From assembly GCA_008638375.1 (NCBI GenBank), contig CM018037.1, positions 32,225,076 through 32,289,075 on the forward strand: DNA of 64,000 bases. Reading direction: 5' to 3'. The DNA is from Nyssa sinensis (taxonomy: Eukaryota > Streptophyta > Magnoliopsida > Cornales > Nyssaceae). Positions 1 to 10,700 of this stretch are shown piece by piece. A program made the translations under genes and the position numbers. Within the stretch, counting starts at the first letter, position 1. Every line of letters starts with the position of its first letter. Below the pieces are notes generated by a model that ran no database searches, was not told the origin of the DNA, and saw nothing but the letters and a program-made list of their open reading frames with translations.

Positions 1-2
1 AC

Positions 3-1550
3 CTTGACAGAATCCAAATTCCCAAGAATATTCAAGAAGCTTTGGAAATTCCAGAATGGAGAAAAGCAGTGATGGAAGAAATTAGGGCATTGGAAAAAAA
101 TGAAACTTGGGAGGTGATGTCTTTGCCAAGAGGGAAGAAACCAGTGGGATGTAAGTGGGTATTCACAGTAAAGTTTAAGGCAGATGGTACAATAGACCGA
201 TACAAAGCCCGCCTAGTTGCAAAGGGGTTCACTCAGACATATGGCATTGATTACACTGAGACATTTGCACCAGTAGCAAAGTTGAATACTGTACGGGTTC
301 TCTTGTCCCTAGCGGCAAATCTAGACTGGCCACTTTTCCAATTCGACATCAAGAATGCTTTTTTGAATGGTGAGCTGGAGGAAGAAGTGTTTATGATGCT
401 TCCACCAGGATTTTACAAAGGGGAGGAAACCAGGGTATGTAAATTGAGGAAATCCTTGTATGGGCTGAAACAATCACCAAGGGCGTGGTTTGATAGATTT
501 ACGAAGGTAATAAAAAATCAAGGATATCAACAGGGACAGTCAGATCACACGATGTTCTTCAAACAAACCAATGATGGAAGAAAGACTATCCTGATTGTGT
601 ATGTCGACGACATCATTCTCACTGGAGACAACACAGAAGAATTGGAAAGATTGAAGAAGGTCTTAGCCTCAGAGTTTGAAGTAAAAGACCTAGGTCAAAT
701 GAGGTATTTTTTGGGAATGGAAGTTGCCAGATCAAGGAAGGGAATTAGTGTCTCCCAGAGAAAGTATGTTCTCGACCTCTTGACTGAGACTGGTATGCTT
801 GGTTGCAAGCCAAGCGATACTCCGATTGAGACAGGAAGAAAAATGGAAGATGTTGGAAAGCCTGTGGATAGGGAGAGATATCAGAGACTAGTAGGTAAAT
901 TGATCTACCTTTCTCACACTAGACCTGACATTGCTTTCGCTGTTAGTGTGGTCAGTCAGCATATGCACTCACCAAAGGAAGGTCACCTAGAAGCAGTTTA
1001 CAAAATTCTCAGATACTTGAAAGGCTCTCCAGGACGAGGTTTGTTCTTTAAGAAGGAAGACAGTAAGAAGATAGAAATCTATACAGATGCAGATTGGGCA
1101 GGATCAGCAGAAGACAGAAGGTCTACCACCGGCTATTGCACTTACGTTTGGGGAAATCTAGTAACATGGAGAAGTAAGAAGCAGAGTGTGGTAGCCAGAA
1201 GTAGTGCTGAAGCTGAATTCCGAGCTGTTGCACAAGGGATGTGTGAAGGGCTTTGGTTACGAAAGCTGTTGGAAGAACTACATATCACAGTAGAGTTCCC
1301 TATCAAACTTTACTGTGACAACAAAGCTGCTATCAGCATTTCTCATAATCCCGTCCAGCACGACAGAACCAAACACATTGAAGTTGACAGGCATTTTATA
1401 AAGGAGAAAATTGAGAAAGGGATAGTCTGTATGACCTATATTCCTACGAGAGAGCAGTTAGCAGATATATTCACTAAAGGGTTACAAAGGTCCAGCTTTG
1501 AAGAGTTTATTTGCAAGTTGGATATGATCAACATCTATGATCCAACTTGA
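3..1550 (+). CDS. Copia retrotransposon pol, C-terminal part (reverse transcriptase and RNase H)
   Basis: This is the 3' portion of a Ty1/Copia polyprotein. The frame is open from base 3, so the protein continues off the left edge and the first visible ATG (42) is not the true start. The reverse transcriptase comes first, with the Copia-typical WVFTVKFKADG, KARLVAKGFTQ and FQFDIKNAFLNGELEEEVFM stretches and the catalytic YVDD box near residue 187 of the ATG-based frame. RNase H follows, with YTDADWAGS, SRSSAEAEF and KHIEVDRHFI, and the protein ends at LADIFTKGL and a TGA at 1548-1550. There is no internal stop or frameshift in about 1.5 kb, so the copy is probably young. A polypurine tract and LTR follow directly. 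The activity is inferred from the family; whether gag, protease and integrase are intact cannot be seen. Confidence 0.95.
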   Translation, partial: LDRIQIPKNIQEALEIPEWRKAVMEEIRALEKNETWEVMSLPRGKKPVGCKWVFTVKFKADGTIDRYKARLVAKGFTQTYGIDYTETFAPVAKLNTVRVLLSLAANLDWPLFQFDIKNAFLNGELEEEVFMMLPPGFYKGEETRVCKLRKSLYGLKQSPRAWFDRFTKVIKNQGYQQGQSDHTMFFKQTNDGRKTILIVYVDDIILTGDNTEELERLKKVLASEFEVKDLGQMRYFLGMEVARSRKGISVSQRKYVLDLLTETGMLGCKPSDTPIETGRKMEDVGKPVDRERYQRLVGKLIYLSHTRPDIAFAVSVVSQHMHSPKEGHLEAVYKILRYLKGSPGRGLFFKKEDSKKIEIYTDADWAGSAEDRRSTTGYCTYVWGNLVTWRSKKQSVVARSSAEAEFRAVAQGMCEGLWLRKLLEELHITVEFPIKLYCDNKAAISISHNPVQHDRTKHIEVDRHFIKEKIEKGIVCMTYIPTREQLADIFTKGLQRSSFEEFICKLDMINIYDPT

Positions 1551-1753
1551 GGGGGAGTGTGGAAATCCCGTATGATTTAGGAAGGAATTGTTATGATTTA
1601 GGAAGGAATTGAAGGAGATTTTTAGGCTGATTTCTAGAGATTGACCGTGATTTTTATTTCCTTTTTTAGTTCTCTGTGTATAGATTAAATAGGGATTCTG
1701 ACATTGTAAAATATACAATTCAATATAGAGAATTTGTCTCTTTATATTCTACA
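1550..1753 (+). mobile_element. Copia 3' LTR with preceding polypurine tract
   Basis: The purine run AGGGGGAG (1550-1557) directly after the pol stop is the expected primer for plus-strand synthesis. The LTR then starts with TGTGG at 1558 and most likely ends with TCTACA at 1753, giving about 196 bp with the canonical TG...CA ends. It contains a duplicated 19-base motif near its start (TATGATTTAGGAAGGAATT at 1570 and 1591). The 5' LTR lies outside the window, so the boundaries rest on the end motifs alone. If the right end is correct, the 5-bp target duplicate should be GATAT (1754-1758). Confidence 0.75.
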
Positions 1754-2925
1754 GATATCAAATGTCGCTATTCAGATTCATTAATTATCAATGTAAACTT
1801 TTAAAATCCCAAAAAAAAAAAAACACGACCTAAAGCAGAAAAGAACGAAAAGATAAATAACCTTGTTACATTGAAATGGAAAAAATGGAGATGAATAATC
1901 AATAAATCATCAAAGAAATTTAGGTTTGTTGTTTGCAATTTCTTTCCACATGGCGTAGAATGAATCAAATCCTTTGGCCAATAGAGGTAATAGATGAGCA
2001 AAACGAATTGATTGTATTGTAATATTTTTTGGAGCTAGAAGTTCAGAAAATCAGAATCAATATACTTATTCCTGTCGTATTATTATAGTTTCTCATATCC
2101 CTCACAAAAGAGTGGATCATTAAGATTAGAATGACTTGCAGGATCAGCTACAGAACTAATATTTGTAAAGTTAAAAAATTATTGTGGTGTTATTGTGGTG
2201 GTCCCCACAGCTTCTGTTGGATGAACACAGGCAGTTTCATGTTTTGGCTAATTTATAGATTCATATTTTGGCATCTAAATGAAGTTCTATAGCATGTTAA
2301 AATACATTGGCCATAACAACTGCTGCAAACCCTTATTTGGAGAGTTGGGAAATTACTTCAGTACTTCTTCCTCTTATCAGGGGAACAAAGAATAATTATA
2401 TTCTTACAGATAGAATGTATTAACTGCACCTTGTTATTGTTTGGAAATTTACATGTTCAGCTGTTCCGCTATTTTGGCAAATGGATGCAAAATTTAAACT
2501 TAAAGAAGTGAACTGACCATGCCAATGGGGGAAGAGAGAGAAAATAAAGTGGCACTAATATGGCTTTGTTCATAGTTTAAAGTTACTGGCACTGCCAGAA
2601 TTTTTATTCAGAAGTGTGTTTCCGAGCAAATGTAGGATGCTCTCTCTCTCTCTCTCATTTTCAATACCAATCTATCATATATATCTATTAGCAAGTAGTT
2701 TTTTCTTACAAAACTTCTTATCATTTTCTCTGTTATTTATATATTTGCTAGTTTTCAGTGGATGCTTGAATATTATTCTGACATTTTCCGGTGTATGTTA
2801 AATACTGCAATTTTCTTAGTTTTTTTTTTTTTTGTTGGGGGGGGGGGGGGGGGTTCCACTATAATGGTATAATCGTCTTAATATATCATGTAGGCTTGTT
2901 AGTGCTAACTTCTCTGATATATCAG
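1754..2925. other. Intron-like AT-rich stretch between Copia and the YIPF exon
   Basis: No coding exon could be recognised here. It ends in a plausible 3' splice site (TATATATCAG, up to 2925). It holds a CT run at 2640-2657 and a poly-T followed by a poly-G run (about 2820-2853). I looked specifically for the conserved upstream YIPF exon that should end in Asp-Leu just before Tyr-Gly, and did not find it. The simplest reading is that this is part of an intron into which the Copia element inserted. Confidence 0.5.
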
Positions 2926-4243
2926 CTATGGGCTTGTTTGGATCTCCACAACATTGGTATTTGTGATTGCTTCCCTTGGAAATTGTGCAACATATCTGAT
3001 GCGCAAACGTAGTGACAGCAGCACTTCTTGGAGCTTTGATGTTAGCTATATAAATGTGGCAGCGTGCACAGTATATGGTTATGCACTCGTTGTGCCAGTG
3101 GCATTTTACTTCTTGCTTCAGTATCTAGGCTCAAATGCTAGCCTTGTACGCTTTTGGTGCATGTGGGGATACTCCCTCTTCATCTTTATTCTCAGCTCTG
3201 TAAGTATGCACCTTGACTGTGGCTTTATCTTATCATTTAGTTGAGAGGGCTTATACCAAATTACCAATTCATCTATATATGCTACCTTGGGAGTCTTTGA
3301 ACCGTAAAAGGCTTTCATCCTATGGGTCTAACTTCTAATTTAGCAAAAGTCTTGGTCCAGTTCAATACTGCAATGCCTTCTAAAGCAGCTTTTTGAGCTT
3401 TGTTCCAGTCTGACGCTCATTAATTTACAAGGAAGTATAATTCTAATGCTTCTTTGCATTTTGTATTGAATTTCCTTGAATATAACTAGAGGCCACAATT
3501 ATACTCGAGATGAGCTTGGGGACAGTTCAATTTGGTGAGAGGAGAAAATTAACCTGAAGGGGTTATTGTTAAATGATAACCATTGATCCTCTTCCCCCTC
3601 CCTCCCTCCCTCCCTCCCTTCCTCTCTCTCTGTCTCTCTCTCTCACACACACACACACAAAATCCCCAGCTAAACAGCACCTGCACACATACATATTTCT
3701 AGAGCTGAGCTTAAGAAATGAGAGAGTTTGTATAGTAATATAATTTGATTACATCAATATTTAATATCTAAGTGATATCCTGATAAACGGTGGGTACCTC
3801 CATACTTTATTTCTGTCTATGATTTGCTGCACTAGCTTTAAATGTGGACTTCCTAGTTTCTGTGTATGGTAATCGAGTTGTAACCCTGAAAAAGACTGGT
3901 GAACAACCAAGGGTCCTTGATATTGCCCGTGGCCTCTCGTCTTATAAGTTATTTTACATATTTCAAGCTGAAATTTATCAGTTTTTGGTTGTGATATTGT
4001 GATTTTATGATTGTCTGATACATTCTCCCGGGATGTTTTTTCCCCCAGATTTTGTTGGTTATCCCAGTTGAGTTCCTTCGCTGGATCATCATAATCATAA
4101 GTGGTGCTGCATCAGCTTACTTTGTTGCCGGGAACCTCAAGTCTTCTATAGGGGGGGGCAGCGATCTTACAGTGGTGTTGGTTGCTGCATTTGTCTTGCA
4201 AGTGGGTCTGGCACTCTTCATCAAGATGTGGTTCTTCCCGTAA
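2926..4243 (+). CDS. YIPF1/YIPF2-like Yip1-domain Golgi membrane protein, last two exons
   Basis: Coding exons are 2926-3199 and 4049-4243 (stop TAA 4241-4243), joined in phase 0 across a GT-AG intron (TCT|gtaagt ... tttttcccccag|ATT). The first exon begins with the last base of a codon, so at least one earlier exon must exist. The translation starts YGLVWISTTLVFVIASLGN and ends LALFIKMWFFP, with about five hydrophobic segments. This matches the membrane domain of plant Yip1-family proteins of the YIPF1/2 type, which sit in Golgi/ER membranes and interact with Rab GTPases in vesicle traffic. The cytosolic N-terminal half is not in the window. A run of eight G in the second exon (4151-4158) stays in frame. 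Family assignment is firm; the precise cellular role is inferred. Confidence 0.88.
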
Positions 4244-4657
4244 GTCTGATCCAGTATGGTCTGCGTTGTGTATAGCTGGTGTGCATGTTTAGTAACAGAA
4301 AATTTGAGAAGGCGTTAACAAAGTTGGAGTTTCTTTGGAAGAAAAGTTCTGTGTTTGGTTTGGACTTGCTTACTGGATTATACCTTCTGCAGTGAAGAGT
4401 TACAGACATTATGTTTTGAGTGTTAAAAGAATGATAAACCTGCTTTAAGGAGGTGTAGTGTTTCTAGTAAAAGAGAGGGAAGATTCCACTCTTGAACTTC
4501 TTTCATTTTTCTAGGAACTTTCTCATTTGAACTTCCTTGATTTTGTAAATCTACCATGCTTCAGAAACTCTAGTTTCAATATCTCTTTTGCTTTGTAGTT
4601 CTAAGGAGTGCCTTCCCCATGATATTCAGTGCCTCATTTTTTAGCTTGCAGTCTATA

Positions 4658-4658
<1 letters not shown>

Positions 4659-4691
<33 letters not shown>
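4659..4691. repeat. (TA)n microsatellite
   Basis: An uninterrupted TA run of roughly 30 bases lies downstream of the YIPF stop codon. Confidence 0.9.
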
Positions 4692-4696
<5 letters not shown>

Positions 4697-4704
4697 GGAA
4701 AAAT

Positions 4705-4910
4705 ATACTTAGCACTTCCACGGTCAAATTATAAGTAGATTCAATTGTTTCGAAAATAAATTACACTTGTACTGAAAATGCACACTAAAGCTGAACTAGC
4801 AATTCACAATTTGCTTTAGTCTATGTGTAATTTATTTTTTACAGTGTCAAATTAAGTGTACTTTTTTGAAACTATTGAGTCGGACCTATAATTTGTTCTT
4901 GGAAATTCAT
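4705..4910. mobile_element. Foldback MITE-like element
   Basis: The left half (from CAAATTATAAGTAGATTC) and the right half are imperfect inverted copies. AAAATAAATTACAC near 4755 pairs with GTGTAATTTATTTT near 4826, and CAATTGTTTC (4743) with GAAACTATTG (4868). The loop is about 40 bases around 4785-4815. No coding capacity is present. This is the structure of a small non-autonomous DNA transposon; the family is not assigned. Confidence 0.55.
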
Positions 4911-6258
4911 GTTAATTGTAAATTTTTCCTTTATCCTTGCATTTCATTTGTGCTTTTTATGATGTTTGGACTTACCCCCAAAAGATAATGACAATAATAA
5001 TTGTTGATTGTATCTTATATTTCATTTGAATCCGCATCTGAGCTGGGTTTAATTAGAAAAAATTCAGCGTTAGTTCATGGGCTTCCGGGTTGGTCCGAAA
5101 AGTTCGTGAGGTTTGGAATATATATTGTGGAGAAAGGGTTTCGTTTTGACAAAGAGAGTACTTGAGGAATTTTCCTTTATAATCGTCATTAATTATTTCA
5201 TTGTTGTGCATACTTCGAAATGGAAATTTGAGGTGGCTTTTGATAATGTTTTCAATTTTTGATTTTCAGTTTTCTAAAAATGAGAACTTGTTTCTGTTTA
5301 TTTTTTTATAAAATTAAAAACAGGAAACACATTTGGTATGATAATATTATTCTTTAAAAAATAAAAATAAAAATTGAAAACGTATTTGATAAACAAAGAA
5401 GCCTTAAACCTAAATTTTATACTATACATTCTTGTAATTCACTATCTAATCAATTGCAATGAGCTTTGTACAAAACTGATTAACAATTTCTCTATGCAAG
5501 CTTCATGACACAACCTTCACAATTCAAGGTGGGTGCCAAACCATATATATACATAAACACACATACACATGCAAACGAGAAATCAACCATATCTTGATAC
5601 CATCGCCTTTGACTTCCAAAAAAAAAAATTATTTCTGCCTATAATTTATATGTTATCGTGATTTGCAAATGAGAAAGTAGGAAGATAAAGATAAAAGAAA
5701 TTGTGATTAATCCTACAAAAACTCTAGATCCACCTCCATGATTGAGAGATATGCGAAAGATTTGGAGATAAATTAGAAATCTTTTACATGTGTTATAGAA
5801 AGTGAAAAACTGCTGTAATTAATAAGAGTTGATATTCCAATCTCATTAAAATTTAGAGTCACACGAGTTCTAATCTTGATTTTCGTCTCCAAAAGCTTTG
5901 GAAATTGTTTGTTTTTGTTTTTAATTTTTAGCTTAAATTTAAACAAATTTTAAAAAAATAAAAACAGAAAGGAGAAATCAAACCCTTTTTTTTTTTTATC
6001 GTTTTAAAAAAATTTAAAACAGAAACAAAAAATAAAAAATGACAACATTAAAGAATTTGACTGTCTTTTTTTTTTCCCCCTTTCCCTACTGAGTTGCTTG
6101 TGCATAACAACTATAATGAAATCAAAACTTCTCATCTGATTACAAATTACGCCATATGATTTCAGAGTTAAGTTAAAGATTTGCATAAATTAGGTGAAGC
6201 GAGAAATCAAAAGGACACGGTGAGATTGAAAGATATGGCCTTTGAAAATTGTACAGAA
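4911..6258. other. AT-rich intergenic spacer
   Basis: No gene is supported. Two stretches of A/T-rich sequence (5230-5400 and 5890-6050) share TTTT..AATTTTT and AAAACAG motifs and may be decayed repeats. There are poly-A and poly-T runs at about 5621, 5988 and 6067. Nothing else was recognised. Confidence 0.5.
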
Positions 6259-6267
6259 ACAAAACAT

Positions 6268-6786
6268 TAGGGATGACAATTTGTCCCGTTCCGTCCCGTT
6301 TCTAATGGGGCGGGTATAGGGTGCTCATAAACGGAATCGGGATAGGATCAGAATATGGCTTTTGAAATTTCGTCGGGTTCGAGGCGAGTTCGGGAGATAG
6401 TCATCTCGTCCCGACCCCATTCTATTTATATATTAATTTTTTTATTTTTATTTTTATATATACTATATTTACCAATAAATAACACTATATAAAATTAGTT
6501 TTAAGATTTTTCATATCACACTCATATATATATTTTTGTATTAGTTATTTTGGTCAAAAAATAATAATTTATTTATCAAAATAAAAGTTTTAACTTACTT
6601 AAAAAATATAAATATTGGAGTTCAGGACGGGACGGAACGGAACGGAATTAAGTCAAGGAATATCAATGAGGTCGGAGTTTGGGTAAACTTCTAAAGGGGA
6701 CGGGGCACAGCCAGGACAAAAAATATAAACGGGATCATGATTGAGAAAGAATCACTCCACCCTAAACTGGCTCCGTTACCATTCCT
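6268..6786. mobile_element. Non-autonomous DNA transposon with 9-bp target duplication
   Basis: The element (519 bp) is flanked by perfect 9-bp direct repeats ACAAAACAT at 6259-6267 and 6787-6795. Its ends are imperfect inverted repeats: AGGGATGACAA on the left and, read inverted, AGGAATGGTAA on the right. Inside, GTCCCGTTCCGTCCCGTTT (from about 6282) has an inverted counterpart ACGGGACGGAACGG near 6627, so the GC-rich arms can fold back. No transposase is encoded. A 9-bp duplication is typical of Mutator-like elements; short imperfect ends make the class tentative. Confidence 0.7.
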
Positions 6787-7285
6787 ACAAAACATCTTAT
6801 TTATTATTATTTTGGTTTGTTCAATGAACATCTAATTAGGTGAAAGAGCACAAGCTGTTACAATTCGTGAGTATAATATACTATCCATCCATCGAGATTA
6901 GTGTTGGTCAAAATATATATTAAGGATGGTACTATTGAGATTAGTGTTGATCAAATATATATTAAGGATGGTACTAATAATTAACGTCGAGAATCAAATA
7001 CATCAACCAACAACAACAACAGAGAATCTAACTATGGCGGGGATCCTCCAACCCAAACATCTGAATCACTAGAGATATAGGAATTCTCAACCAATGCATC
7101 AACTATCGAATTTGCACATCTTCCCACATGCTTAAAACATGTTACACCCACTTCTCTTCCTATCCTACAAATACTCTGGAGAATAATATTTTTTATTTAA
7201 AAAAAAAATTAAATTTAAAAATTGCATGAATTTAAAAATATATATATAATTACATTAAAAAAAATGTTAATATTAACCGGGAAAG

Positions 7286-7700
7286 ATGGTTAATTATCCA
7301 TGGCACGCCACTAGTCCACGAGTCTTTAGCAGACATTTTGTCACATCCTCGAATTTGCTGACGTCGCATTTAAATAAACGACTCGCTCTCGCTCCGCTAC
7401 GAAAACGAACCCTTCCAAGTTCAACACGACTCAAACCGCAAACGCCATGTCATCTCGAGATAACGAAAAAGTCCCACCTTAACACTACGTGGCGTTCCGT
7501 CATTGCTCAAAGAAGAACCATGGACGAGTCCCAACTGTACTGTCGTCTCTCTCAGATTCGGCATCTTCAAATTTAGATACATATACAAATCTGAATCTAT
7601 ATCTATATCTCTGTAATCTCCAGAACCCTACAACAGTGGTTCCCCCCAGTCGCCTCATTGTCTTGGGCTAGGAGAAGGCGCGAAGCTCGTTCCGTCCAAC
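7286..7700 (+). promoter_or_regulatory. P5CS promoter/5' leader region
   Basis: Base composition rises in GC just upstream of the P5CS start. Candidate elements are a TATA-like TTTAAATAAA (7369-7378), a TGACGTC bZIP-type box (7359-7365) and an ACGTGGC ABRE-type box (7487-7493). ABRE boxes are known to mediate ABA and drought induction of P5CS genes in other plants. If transcription starts about 30 bases after the TATA-like box, the leader would be about 300 nt and would carry short upstream ORFs at 7447-7482 and 7520-7576. The start site cannot be fixed from sequence alone. Confidence 0.45.
7520..7576 (+). promoter_or_regulatory. Candidate upstream ORF in the P5CS leader (18 codons)
   Basis: An ATG in favourable context (ACCATGG) opens an 18-codon frame that ends in TAG 124 bases before the P5CS ATG. 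If it lies in the mRNA it could reduce or condition P5CS translation. Position and context are seen; function is inference. Confidence 0.35.
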
Positions 7701-10700
7701 ATGGACTCGATGGATTCCACTAGGGCGTTCGTTAAAGACGTTAAGCGAGTCATTGTCAAGGTCTGCCATATTTATCGTTCTGCACTTTTTTTTTAAAAAT
7801 GCTTATTTTTATTCATAAACCCTAATTTTCAATGTGATTATGTCTGAAATTCCTTAAAACTTTTGCTAATTAATGACGATTCCTCGCTATTTCGTTTGAT
7901 TTTGATTTTAATTCACTATCAATTATTCGAGATCAGATCAGATTTACTTTTATCAGTGCTTGTTTGATCTCTTGTTCAGCTAATTTAGTACCATTGTCAT
8001 TGTTTACACACTCTGGTCTGCTTTAAGGTCTTGAATTGTTAACAATTCCCAATTTCAACTTTGATATGTTTCAACTAATTTGGAAAGTTTTTACTTTTTA
8101 CATTTTTTGTTGATATTACATTTCGATTATGGAAGGTTGGGACAGCCGTCGTCACTCGAGCTGATGGAAGACTATCACTTGGAAGATTAGGAGCGCTTTG
8201 TGAGCAGGTAGACTAGGCATTTCATTGCAATTTTGTTGTTAGCAGATTTTCATTGTTGTTGATTTAATTTGGCATATCTTGGAGCTCACATTGTTGAGTC
8301 CCCAATGAAATGCAGATTCAAGAACTGAACTCTCAAGGATATGAGGTTATTTTGGTGACGTCAGGTGCTGTAGGAGTTGGTCGACAACGGCTTAGATACA
8401 GGAGATTGATCAATAGCAGGTTCTCTTGGCCTCCTAGCTTGCTTTCTAGTTTTAATTTGTCATTAGCATGAAGAAAATATTACTTTAGGCTTTTCCTGCA
8501 TTGTTAACTATTTCATTTACCAAAAAAGAAAACTAGTCTCATAATGGTTTTTAAAAGATTTAGCCAGCGGGCAGACATTATTCTCAAATACCCTTTAGTT
8601 ATATAAAAGTATTATTCCCATGCCACTAACTATGTACTAGTTATTGGCATTGTTACCTTTGTTCACAGAAGAATCTACTTCTTCAATCTATTTTTACTTG
8701 GCAACCCGAGACAGACCTGTCCATGCAGATGTTTTGTGGGGCTCCATGCTTAGATTTTGCTACTTTTTACTTCAACACAATGCCAACATATCTTAAAAAT
8801 TTACACAACACACGAGTGCACACATACACAATCTGTTCTGAAAACTTTTGGTTTTTATAGTGTTGAAATTTTCTTTTCAAACTATTAGATTCGCTAATGG
8901 TTGGTAGCTGTTCATGTCTTGCAGCTTTGCTGACCTCCAAAAACCACAAGTTGAACTTGATGGGAAAGCATGCGCAGCTGTTGGACAAAACGGTCTCATG
9001 GCTCTCTACGATACATTGTTTAGTCAGGTGAAAGTCAAAGTTTCACTTTACTTTTTCATGAATCTACTATAGCTTGTTTTGCTAGTTGCCTTTAAATAAT
9101 GTATGGAATCTTCTTTCTATAGCTAGAGCAGTTAGTTTCGAATTTCAAATTGCATGTTTCTTGCTGGAAATTGGAATTTAATGTATACTCATTTTGTTAC
9201 AGCTGGATGTGACATCAGCTCAGCTACTTGTAACTGATAATGATTTTAGGGATCCAGATTTCAGGAAGCAACTAACTGAAACAGTGAAATCATTGTTGTC
9301 TCTGAAAGTTGTTCCGATATTTAATGAAAATGATGCTGTCAGTACCAGGAAGGCTCCATATGAGGTATACCATTCCTTTTTTTTTTTTTCACTTACTTTT
9401 CATTGTTCAAAAGTATAAACTTTTACTTTTTGGGGGTAAAAATGTATTCTAGTATTCATTTCTTTATTAGCTTAGAGGCTCACGTTGAGCGGGATAACTG
9501 CATGTGTGTACACTCACACATGCATGTGTCACCCACATGCATGTGTGCAAGCGCACTCTCTTCATTTTGGGGTACCATTTTTTTTCTGGCCTGTGTGTGC
9601 GTCTCTCTCTCTCATGTGGGGGGCGGTTGCCAGCAGATTGTGTCAATTTCTGTTGTCTGACTTAATTTTTTTTGAAGCCTGGAATTGGAGTCTTTCTGAT
9701 ACAGTGTTGAGTTTCATTATTTTCCTCCAAAACTGTTTCTGTTTCTTGTATTTCTTCTGTTTTCAATTCTATCTTATTGGCTTGTATTTTCTACTAATTA
9801 TGAGCATTTCCTGCAGGACTCCTCTGGTATATTCTGGGACAATGACAGTTTAGCAGCTCTACTAGCTTTGGAGCTAAAGGCTGACCTTCTTGTTCTGTTG
9901 AGTGATGTAGAGGGTCTTTATAGTGGCCCTCCTAGTGATCCACATTCAAAGCTAATCCATGCTTACATTAAGGAAAGGCTTGAAGGAGTAATTACTTTTG
10001 GAGACAAGTCCAGGGTGGGAAGAGGGGGCATGACTGCCAAAGTAAAAGCTGCTGTTTATGCAGCCCAAGCTGGCATCCCTGTTGTTATCACCAGGTACAA
10101 TTCTGTTGTGGGGAATTATCAATTTCTGTGTTTGTGTGGGTATATAATTTTTAATAAGCAGTTTGTGTGGATAATCCAAAGAATAAAAATATCCAAACTA
10201 TATCTGGCCTTAAATAGTAATCAAATTGAGCTACAAAACAGACATCGTTCTCAATTTCCCCTCATTGTTCTTTTTTTGTCTTGTATTCAGTTTAAAATTT
10301 GTGATTCATACCTTCAGTTTAAAAGGATCTACTGAGCACCCATAACCAAACTTAACCGGGTCTAATAGGGCTGTATTTTGGGTTGAAAGATGAGAGGCTT
10401 TTTTAACCCAAATTCTTGCAGATAGGGGATTTATTCTCTTTGGCTCCCCTATGTGGACATAGGAACATTGCCGAACCCTGTAAATCTTGATCTCTTGTGT
10501 TTATTGCTTTTGTCAATTTAATCTTGTGCTTTAGTCTCACATTCTTCTATTGATAAATAAATAATTATTGAAATAAATGTAGGAATGCAAGTACACATGA
10601 ATTATGTGAGCCCGAAGCCATAAGCTAGTAAACCAAGGTACATAACTGCAAAGGATATAGGAAATAAGGCCCAAGATATTTGTTCCCCTTGGGCACTCAC

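Noticed and set aside
7286..7576. A 96-codon plus-strand ORF upstream of P5CS as a gene
   Set aside because: It covers the promoter and leader of P5CS, has no recognisable family and shifts in composition. Only its last 18 codons are noted as a possible uORF.
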